In this document: piece by piece, positions 30,682 to 36,189 of the stretch
Layout: every line of letters begins with the position of its first letter
Numbering within the stretch: position 1 is the first letter of the stretch
NCBI GenBank assembly: GCA_017394205.1
Contig: JAFOPS010000113.1
Location: forward strand, 1 to 36,189
Origin: Clostridia bacterium
GTDB taxonomy: Bacteria; Bacillota; Clostridia; Oscillospirales; Butyricicoccaceae
Direction: 5' to 3'
DNA length: 36,189 bases
The notes under the pieces: model-generated
The model's input: only the letters and a program-made list of their open reading frames with translations
The model's database searches: none
What the model was told of the DNA's origin: nothing
Program-made: the position numbers and the translations under genes

Positions 30682-32372
30682 AGGTCGTGATCATCGGCGG
30701 CGTGGCGGGAGGCGCCACGGCGGCCGCCCGCATCCGCAGACTGGATGAAGAGGCCGAGATCGTCATTTTCGAGCGCTCGGGATATATTTCTTATGCCAAC
30801 TGCGGCCTGCCTTATTTCATCGGCGGCGTCATCACCGACCCTGAGGAACTGACCCTCCAGACGCCGGAGAGCTTTTTCGCCCGTTTCCGCATTCGGGCAA
30901 GGGTGCGGCACGAGGTGCTGGCGATCCATCCCGCGGAAAAAACCGTCACCGTACGGGATCTGGAGAGCGGCCGTGTATTTGACGAAAGCTATGATAAGCT
31001 GATCCTTTCTCCCGGCGCAAAACCGGTGCGCCCGGATCTGCCCGGCATCGAAGGAGAGCGGATCTTTACACTCCGCACGGTGGAGGACACCTTCCGCATC
31101 CATCGATTCCTCGAGGAGCAAAAGCCCCGGTCCGCCGCTGTCGTCGGCGGGGGCTTCATCGGGCTGGAAATGGCCGAGGAGCTGCGGGAAAAGGGACTGG
31201 AGGTCACGGTGATCCAGCGTCCGGCGCAGGTGCTCAACCCGCTGGATGCGGACATGGCCGCCTTTGTTCACGCAGGCTTGCGCAAGCGCGGTGTGCGCCT
31301 GTTGACGGGGCGGACGGTAGAGGGCTTTTCCCATGAAGCACAGAGTGTAAAGGTCCTGCTGAAGGGCGAGCCCGCGCAGGAGGCCGAACTGGTGATCCTG
31401 GCCGTGGGCGTGACGCCCGACAGCGGGCTGGCAAAGTCCGCGGGGCTGGAGCTGGGGGCGAAGGACAGCATCGCGGTCAACGATCGGATGGAGACCTCTG
31501 TCCCCGATATTTACGCCGTGGGCGACGCGGTGCAGATCCGCCATTCTGTCAGCGGAAGGCCGGCGCTGATCTCTCTGGCCGGCCCTGCCAACAAGCAGGG
31601 GCGCATCGCGGCGGACAATATCTGTGGCCTTGACAGCCGCTACGGCGGCGCGCAGGGTTCCGTCGTCATCAAGCTCTTTGACATGACGGCGGCCGCTACC
31701 GGCCTTAATGAAAAAGCCGCCCGCGCCGCGGGCCTCGCTTACGACAAGATCTATCTTTCCCCCTCGCACCATGCGGGGTATTATCCCGGCGCAAAGGTGA
31801 TGACGGTCAAGGTGCTGTTCGAGACTCCGGGCGGCCGCTTGCTGGGGGCTCAGATCGTGGGCGGCGACGGCGTGGACAAGCGCATCGACGTGCTGTCGGC
31901 CGCCATCCATGCCGGAATGACCGCGCCCGAGCTGGCCGAGCTGGACCTGGCCTACGCGCCGCCCTATGCTTCTGCCAAGGATCCGGTGAACATGGCGGGC
32001 TATCTGGCGGAAAACGTTCTCTCCGGCAAGCTCAGGCAGTTTTTCTGGCACGACGCAGCCGATCTGCCCCGGGACGGCAGCGTGACGCTGCTGGATGTGC
32101 GCACTGACGGCGAATACCGTCGGGGCCATATCGAGGGCTTCCGCCACATCCCCGTGGACGACCTGCGGGAGCGGCTGGACGAGCTGGAGCGGGGAAAACC
32201 GGTGTACGTCATGTGCCAGAGCGGCCTGCGGAGCTACATCGCCTGCCGCATTCTTGCACAAAAGGGCTTTGACTGCCGCAACCTGGCGGGAGGCTACCGC
32301 TTCTGGCAGACGGTGACCGCCGACCGCGCCGCAGCCGACGAGGCGTTCCCCTGTGGGATGGAAAAGAACTGA
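30678..32372 (+). CDS. CoA-disulfide reductase with C-terminal rhodanese domain (CoADR-RHD)
   Basis: This 564-residue flavoprotein has an FAD Rossmann motif IIGGVAGGATAAARIRR at the N-terminus and the redox cysteine Cys42 in SYANCGLPYFIGG. An NAD(P)H-binding motif VVGGGFIGLEMAEEL is at about 153-167, and the VYAVGDAVQ block and the pyridine-nucleotide-disulfide dimerisation domain follow. A rhodanese domain (about 470-560) has catalytic Cys513 in VMCQSGLRS. Characterised CoADR-RHD enzymes reduce CoA disulfide, CoA persulfide and polysulfide. It is co-translated with the single rhodanese upstream. Physiological direction here, sulfur respiration versus persulfide detoxification, is not known. 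Confidence 0.92.
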   Translation: MKVVIIGGVAGGATAAARIRRLDEEAEIVIFERSGYISYANCGLPYFIGGVITDPEELTLQTPESFFARFRIRARVRHEVLAIHPAEKTVTVRDLESGRVFDESYDKLILSPGAKPVRPDLPGIEGERIFTLRTVEDTFRIHRFLEEQKPRSAAVVGGGFIGLEMAEELREKGLEVTVIQRPAQVLNPLDADMAAFVHAGLRKRGVRLLTGRTVEGFSHEAQSVKVLLKGEPAQEAELVILAVGVTPDSGLAKSAGLELGAKDSIAVNDRMETSVPDIYAVGDAVQIRHSVSGRPALISLAGPANKQGRIAADNICGLDSRYGGAQGSVVIKLFDMTAAATGLNEKAARAAGLAYDKIYLSPSHHAGYYPGAKVMTVKVLFETPGGRLLGAQIVGGDGVDKRIDVLSAAIHAGMTAPELAELDLAYAPPYASAKDPVNMAGYLAENVLSGKLRQFFWHDAADLPRDGSVTLLDVRTDGEYRRGHIEGFRHIPVDDLRERLDELERGKPVYVMCQSGLRSYIACRILAQKGFDCRNLAGGYRFWQTVTADRAAADEAFPCGMEKN

Positions 32373-32375
32373 GCG

Positions 32376-32405
32376 AAAAGCCGGAGCAAAACGCTCCGGC
32401 TTTTC
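32376..32405 (+). terminator. Intrinsic terminator after CoADR-RHD
   Basis: AAAAGCCGGAGC (32376-32387) pairs perfectly with GCTCCGGCTTTT (32393-32404), loop AAAAC, starting 4 bases after the stop. Confidence 0.9.
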
Positions 32406-32417
32406 CTGCACGATTCG

Positions 32418-32446
32418 TTGACTTTTTTCGCCGGAAAGGGTATCAT
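32418..32446 (+). promoter_or_regulatory. Sigma-A promoter of the HAD-IIA gene
   Basis: TTGACT (32418-32423), 17-base spacer, TATCAT (32441-32446), 26 bases before the GTG start. Both hexamers match 5 of 6. Confidence 0.82.
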
Positions 32447-32472
32447 ATTCTGGTGAGAAGGGGGGGAGCGCC

Positions 32473-33267
32473 GTGAGCGGGCTTTCCGAAAAACGTCTGT
32501 TTCTGCTGGATATGGACGGCACCATCTATCTGGATGACGCGCTGTTTGACGGTACGCTGGATTTTCTTGCCCACGTAGAGGACATCGGCGGCCGCGCCCT
32601 TTATCTCACCAACAATTCCTCCAAAAGCGTTCAGCGCTACGTGGAAAAACTGAAAAAGATGGGCATTGACGCCCGGCCGGAGGATTTTTACACTTCGGTC
32701 AACGCCACCGTCCGGTTTTTGAAGGGAAACCCCCACCGCCTGATCTATGCCTTGGGCACCGAAGCCTTTCGCGCCCAGCTTGCGGAGGCGGGACTTCCCG
32801 TCACCTGTCGTCTGGAAGAGGGGATCGACTGCCTGTGCATGGGCTTCGACACCGAGCTGGCCTTCCAAAAGCTGGAGGATGCCTGCATCCTTCTCGGCAG
32901 GGGAGTAGATTATATCGCCACCAATCCCGATTGGGTCTGTCCCACCTGGTACGGCTATGTTCCCGACTGCGGCAGCGTTGCTGAAATGCTCTTCCGCGCC
33001 ACGGGGCGCAGGCCCCGCTTCATCGGCAAGCCGCAGCCCGAGATGGTGCGCTTTGCCATGGAGCGCGCGGGGTTTTCTCCCGCCGAGACCATCCTTGTGG
33101 GCGACCGGCTCTATACCGATATCGCCGCCGGGGTCAACGCGGGAATCGATACGGCGCTGGTGCTCAGCGGCGAAGCGACGCTGGCCGACGCAGAGCAAAG
33201 CGACGTAAAGCCGACTTATATTTTTGAAAATATCCGGGAAATGCTCAACCGGATGAAGAATAACTGA
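32473..33267 (+). CDS. HAD-IIA family phosphatase (NagD/PNPase-like)
   Basis: This 264-residue sugar- or nucleotide-phosphatase-like enzyme has HAD motif I DMDGTIYLDD (nucleophile Asp and acid Asp), motif II TNNSSKS, motif III lysine in GKPQPEMV and motif IV VGDRLYTDIAAG. The type IIA cap lies between motifs II and III. The start is GTG, preceded by GGGGGGAG. The substrate cannot be predicted; family members act on sugar phosphates, nucleotides and p-nitrophenyl phosphate. It has its own promoter. Confidence 0.9.
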   Translation: MSGLSEKRLFLLDMDGTIYLDDALFDGTLDFLAHVEDIGGRALYLTNNSSKSVQRYVEKLKKMGIDARPEDFYTSVNATVRFLKGNPHRLIYALGTEAFRAQLAEAGLPVTCRLEEGIDCLCMGFDTELAFQKLEDACILLGRGVDYIATNPDWVCPTWYGYVPDCGSVAEMLFRATGRRPRFIGKPQPEMVRFAMERAGFSPAETILVGDRLYTDIAAGVNAGIDTALVLSGEATLADAEQSDVKPTYIFENIREMLNRMKNN

Positions 33268-33304
33268 CAAAATAACGCGATCACGCGAGAAAGAGGGCTG
33301 TCAT

Positions 33305-34336
33305 ATGGGTCTGGAACAAAGCTCCGGCATCCGCATCGGGAAGGGAACTCCCGGCAAACGCAATCTGATCACCGACGTCCCTGGGGTCAAGGTGGGGCAT
33401 GTCACCGTGCGTGACGGCAAGGACGTGAATACGGGCGTCACCGCCATTCTGCCTCATCCGGGCAACCTGTTCCGGGACAAGGTCATGGCAGCCGCCGCCG
33501 TGATCAACGGCTTCGGCAAGAGCATGGGGCTGGTGCAGGTGGAAGAGCTTGGCACCATCGAGACCCCCATCGTCATGACCAACACCCTCAGCATCGGCAC
33601 GGCCGCCACTGCGCTGATCCGCTATATGCTGGCGCAGAACGAGGATATCGGCCGCACCACCGGCACGGTCAACCCGCTGGTCTGCGAGTGCAACGACGGC
33701 GGGCTCAACGATATCCGCGGCCTCCACATCACCGAGGAGCACGTTTTTGACGCCATTGCCAACGCCTCCGAGGAGTTTGCCGAGGGCGCCGTCGGCTCCG
33801 GAACAGGCATGCGCTGCCTGGGCTTCAAGGGCGGCATCGGCTCGGCCTCCCGCATCGTCACGCTGGACGGGAAGGATTATACCGTGGGCGCTCTGGTGAT
33901 GAGCAATTTCGGTTCCGCCGGCAATCTGATGATCGACGGCCGCCATGTGGGCCGCGAGATCAAGGAAAGGCTGGACGGCGAAACGAAGGATAAGGGCTCC
34001 ATCATCATGATCCTTGCTACCGACATCCCCCTTTCCGAGCGTCAGCTCAAGCGGGTGGCCCGCCGGGCGGGCGTCGGCCTTGCCCGCACAGGCTCTTATT
34101 ACGGAAACGGCAGCGGCGATATCGCCATCGCCTTCACCACGGCCAATCGGGTGCCTCATTACAACAAGGGCGCCTTCGTGGATATGAAGATGATGGATGA
34201 TTCTTCCATCGATCCCGTTTTCGCCATGAGCGCCGAGGCGGTGGAGGAGGCCATTATCAGCTCGCTGTATCACGCCGCCACCACCACCGGCCGCGACGGC
34301 CGCGTGCAGCATGGCCTGCGGGAATATATCGGCTGA
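33305..34336 (+). CDS. P1-family (S58, DmpA-like) peptidase
   Basis: This 343-residue protein matches the DmpA/BapA aminopeptidase family, Ntn-like hydrolases that process themselves into two chains. Conserved parts are ITDVPGVKVGHVTV, NTGVTAILPH, MTNTLSIGTAA, VGSGTGMRCLGFKGGIGSASR and the region GALVMSNFGS, where the serine is the likely self-processing nucleophile. A C-terminal GNGSGDIAIAFTTANRV follows. The natural substrate (D- or beta-amino-acid-containing peptides, L-aminoacyl amides) is not predictable. No signal peptide is visible. A strong bidirectional terminator follows. Confidence 0.9.
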   Translation: MGLEQSSGIRIGKGTPGKRNLITDVPGVKVGHVTVRDGKDVNTGVTAILPHPGNLFRDKVMAAAAVINGFGKSMGLVQVEELGTIETPIVMTNTLSIGTAATALIRYMLAQNEDIGRTTGTVNPLVCECNDGGLNDIRGLHITEEHVFDAIANASEEFAEGAVGSGTGMRCLGFKGGIGSASRIVTLDGKDYTVGALVMSNFGSAGNLMIDGRHVGREIKERLDGETKDKGSIIMILATDIPLSERQLKRVARRAGVGLARTGSYYGNGSGDIAIAFTTANRVPHYNKGAFVDMKMMDDSSIDPVFAMSAEAVEEAIISSLYHAATTTGRDGRVQHGLREYIG

Positions 34337-34347
34337 CAACGAAAAAG

Positions 34348-34380
34348 AAGCCGTCCGTTTGAAAAAACGGACGGCTTTTT
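34348..34380. terminator. Bidirectional intrinsic terminator
   Basis: AAGCCGTCCGTTT (34348-34360) pairs perfectly over 13 bp with AAACGGACGGCTT (34365-34377), loop GAAA, with T-run on the right and A-run on the left. It lies between the converging peptidase and flippase genes and can serve both. Confidence 0.93.
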
Positions 34381-34387
34381 ATTGTTC

Positions 34388-35902
34388 TTATGGCTCTTTT
34401 TGAAACAGCCTGCGGAAATACCGCAATTCCCGCCCGGTGACGGAGCCGAACAGCCGCAAAAGAGCAAAATAGCCCCCTCCGGCGGCAAAAAACGACAGCA
34501 GGGGGTGGCTTTTCGCCAGCGTCGGCGCCAGCAAAAACGGCGTCAGGACTGCGGCGCACACCGACAAAACCGGCGCAAGAACGCTGCGGTAGAGCTCGAC
34601 CTTCAGTCCGGCGTGGCGAAAAAGCCGCCGGTAGCTCAAAAGGAAGTTCAGCGTTTCGCTGAAATAGAGGATGATCAGGTAGCCGCCCACGCCCCTGCGC
34701 GGGATGAGCTGCCATACCAGCAGCAGGGAAAGGGCGGCGTCCAGAATATTGATCCGCATGCTGGCCGTCTGGAGGCCGAGTCCCTTGAGCATGCCGTCCA
34801 CGGCTGTGTCCAGATACATCAGCGGCGTCAGCGGTGCCAGCAGCCGGATATAACGCCCCGCCTCGGCCGAGCGATAGAGCCGCTGCCCCAGCGCGCCGCC
34901 CCAGACTGCCAGTGCCGCCGCGGCAAAAAAGGAAAACAGCAGCGTCAGATGAAGCACTTGCCGCAGGATCGACCGCAGTCTTGCCAGCTCGCCCCGGGCG
35001 TTTCGTTCGGCGATCTCGGGAATGAGCAGCCCCGAGACCGTACCCAGCAGGATCGAGGGAAAGGTCAGAACGGGGAGCGTCATTCCCTGGATCACGCCGT
35101 AGGCAGCCAGCGCCCCCATGGCGTCGATGCCGGTTTTGCGCAGCCCCTTCGGAATGAGCATATGCTTGGCGGTCACCAGACCCGAGCGGATCCATGAGCC
35201 CACCGCGTCCGGCACGGCGATTGCCAGCAGATCGGGCGCGGCGGAAAGTGAGATCCCGCCGCGACGCTCCAGCCTTTCCGCACGGAAAAACACGCTGCCC
35301 AGCACGGCGGAAAAGACTTCGGAGCAAAGCGCGCTTTTGCACAGGAGCAGACAGGCCGCTTCGGGAGAGTGAGGCGTCTGACGGAAAAACAGCAGCGCCG
35401 TCATCCCGGCGTGGAATAAGAATTCGCTTACCTGCAGGACGGCTGTCCGTCCGCCGTGCCGGAGCGCGGAAAAGCAGCCGCCCACGCATGCCGACACCGC
35501 CATACAGGGCAGGGAAAAGGCCAGTGTGCGCAGACATCGCCCCAGCGCGGGCGCGTCCAGCCACTTCTGTGCGGCAAGATCGCTCCCCATCCAAAGCAGC
35601 GCCGCCGCGCCCACACCCAGCAAAAGGCTGTAGCCCAGACACAAAAGCATGACGTTTCCGCGCGCCCAGCCCTTTTGCAGGGGCAGCTCCAGCACCAGCC
35701 GGGTGGTGGACAGCCGCACGCCGGATACGGCTACCGCCGCCGCCAGCCCGTAGGCCGACATCAAAAGCTCATACAGTCCGATCCCCGCCGCGCCGATCCA
35801 CCGGCTGAGCAGGATCTGAAAGCCCATGGCCAGGATCCGCAGCAGCAGGGAGGCCCCCGTCAGGATCAGTGTGTTCCGCAAAAATACCTTCGCTTGTCTC
35901 AT
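34388..35902 (-). CDS. SpoVB/MurJ-like lipid flippase of the MVF/MATE superfamily
   Basis: This protein of about 504 residues has roughly 14 membrane spans spread along its length. It begins KVFLRNTLILTGASLLLRILAMGFQILLSRWIGAAGIGLYELL, the typical SpoVB/MurJ opening. The middle block GVIQGMTLPVLTFPSILLGTVSGLLIPEIAE matches the family. Such proteins flip lipid II or other lipid-linked sugars; SpoVB acts in spore cortex synthesis, but the family also includes vegetative Amj/MurJ-like and exopolysaccharide flippases. The start is uncertain: ATG 35902 and in-frame TTG 35929 both lack a clear ribosome site. The gene is divergent from the tRNA-Pro gene. Confidence 0.8.
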   Translation of the reverse strand: MRQAKVFLRNTLILTGASLLLRILAMGFQILLSRWIGAAGIGLYELLMSAYGLAAAVAVSGVRLSTTRLVLELPLQKGWARGNVMLLCLGYSLLLGVGAAALLWMGSDLAAQKWLDAPALGRCLRTLAFSLPCMAVSACVGGCFSALRHGGRTAVLQVSEFLFHAGMTALLFFRQTPHSPEAACLLLCKSALCSEVFSAVLGSVFFRAERLERRGGISLSAAPDLLAIAVPDAVGSWIRSGLVTAKHMLIPKGLRKTGIDAMGALAAYGVIQGMTLPVLTFPSILLGTVSGLLIPEIAERNARGELARLRSILRQVLHLTLLFSFFAAAALAVWGGALGQRLYRSAEAGRYIRLLAPLTPLMYLDTAVDGMLKGLGLQTASMRINILDAALSLLLVWQLIPRRGVGGYLIILYFSETLNFLLSYRRLFRHAGLKVELYRSVLAPVLSVCAAVLTPFLLAPTLAKSHPLLSFFAAGGGYFALLRLFGSVTGRELRYFRRLFQKEP

Positions 35903-35945
35903 GCCAAAATCTATGAAACTTTTTTGCAAAACATGAAAAAAACTC

Positions 35946-35977
35946 TTGCATTTTTTCTGAAAACATGATAATATAAT
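35946..35977 (+). promoter_or_regulatory. AT-rich promoter region of the tRNA-Pro gene
   Basis: A perfect TATAAT (35972-35977) lies 26 bases before the tRNA. The best -35, TTGCAT (35946-35951), is 20 bases away, longer than usual. An alternative -10, GATAAT (35967-35972), would give a 15-base spacer. The exact elements are uncertain. Confidence 0.45.
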
Positions 35978-36002
35978 CCTTGCTGACCGAACAAGGAAGC
36001 AT

Positions 36003-36078
36003 CCGGGTGTAGCGCAGCTGGTAGCGCGCTTGACTGGGGGTCAAGAGGCCGTGAGTTCAAGTCTCGCCACTCGGACCA
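36003..36078 (+). tRNA. tRNA-Pro (anticodon GGG)
   Basis: A complete cloverleaf of 76 bases: acceptor stem CCGGGTG with CACTCGG (one G-T pair), D stem GCGC/GCGC, anticodon stem CTTGA/TCAAG with loop CTGGGGG (anticodon GGG at 36036-36038), T stem GTGAG/CTCGC around TTCAAGT, discriminator A and an encoded CCA end. It reads proline codons CCC and CCU. A terminator follows 3 bases later, so it is a single-gene transcript. Confidence 0.96.
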
Positions 36079-36080
36079 AA

Positions 36081-36115
36081 AACAGCAGTGGGTATTTTGC
36101 CCACTGCTGTTTTTT
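36081..36115 (+). terminator. Intrinsic terminator after tRNA-Pro
   Basis: AACAGCAGTGGG (36081-36092) pairs perfectly with CCCACTGCTGTT (36100-36111), loop TATTTTG, followed by T residues. Confidence 0.93.
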
Positions 36116-36129
36116 GCTTTGTGCGGGTG

Positions 36130-36145
36130 GAACTCACGGCCTCTT
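36130..36145 (-). repeat. 16-bp inverted copy of part of tRNA-Pro
   Basis: GAACTCACGGCCTCTT here is the exact reverse complement of tRNA positions 36043-36058 (variable region through T arm). The match stops abruptly on both sides. It lies beyond the tRNA terminator, near the window edge. It may be a remnant of an integration event at the tRNA. Confidence 0.6.
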
Positions 36146-36189
36146 CTATTTGATCCATGGCCGTCAACGGTCGGCGCGCGAAGCGCCGC

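Noticed and set aside
34257..35642. A 461-codon frame on the minus strand overlapping the flippase gene in another register
   Set aside because: It is the frame-shifted shadow of the SpoVB/MurJ-like gene and translates to a low-complexity Arg/Ala/Gly-rich sequence with no membrane spans.
36079..36164. A short minus-strand frame starting ATGGATCAAATAGAAGAG and running back through the tRNA terminator
   Set aside because: It would be translated across a perfect terminator hairpin and into the antisense of the tRNA, and has no clear ribosome site. The sequence is better explained by the terminator and the tRNA-derived inverted repeat.
1..36189. CRISPR arrays, rRNA genes, insertion sequences with terminal repeats
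   Set aside because: I looked for regularly spaced repeats, rRNA signatures and DDE transposase frames. None was seen apart from the serine-recombinase element at the left.

Overview
The window is chromosomal DNA of a high-GC, spore-forming, anaerobic Firmicute, most likely a Clostridia member of the Oscillospirales/Ruminococcaceae type. The evidence is a Spo0A master regulator, a SipL-type spore morphogenesis protein (SPOCS plus LysM), RemA, PrkC/PrpC/RsgA, a SpoVB/MurJ-like flippase, the IspD/IspF (MEP) isoprenoid route, strong Shine-Dalgarno sites and the conserved Firmicute gene order yicC-remA-gmk-rpoZ-priA-def-fmt-rsmB-rlmN-prpC-prkC-rsgA. Genus cannot be fixed from the sequence alone.

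Positions 1-3870 are the right end of an integrated mobile element. They carry a RecA-fold (RepA-like) ATPase cut by the window edge, a 388-bp noncoding stretch with repeats and dyads, a ribbon-helix-helix protein, a small TnpW-like protein and a large serine recombinase flanked by two strong hairpins. The left end lies outside the window.

Positions 3971-7289 are read leftward: a Crp/Fnr regulator, a ferredoxin-thioredoxin-reductase-type small Fe-S protein, thioredoxin, a MazG-like pyrophosphohydrolase coupled to a Pr6Pr-like membrane protein, and a Cys-clustered membrane protein of unknown function. The last of these has a promoter laid out like a MerR-controlled one. Divergent from it is spo0A, detached from its usual spoIVB neighbour and preceded by two tandem 0A boxes.

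Positions 8369-11632 hold carD, ispD-ispF, and a DUF3343 protein translationally coupled to a cysteine desulfurase.

Positions 11658-28642 look like one very long rightward operon (18 genes, no internal terminator seen). It starts with the c-di-AMP cyclase pair cdaA-cdaR, then a COG2509 flavoprotein and an RseC-like protein, then the housekeeping cluster from yicC to rsgA. It ends with a tiny ORF that resembles SpoVM and a strong terminator. The next gene is the SipL-like protein. SpoVM and SipL are both partners of SpoIVA in characterised spore formers, so this 1.7-kb stretch is the most interesting part of the window.

Positions 30361-36115 hold a rhodanese plus CoA-disulfide-reductase/rhodanese fusion, a HAD-IIA phosphatase, a P1-family (DmpA-like) peptidase, a leftward SpoVB/MurJ-like flippase and a divergent tRNA-Pro(GGG). 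A 16-bp inverted copy of part of that tRNA lies just beyond its terminator.
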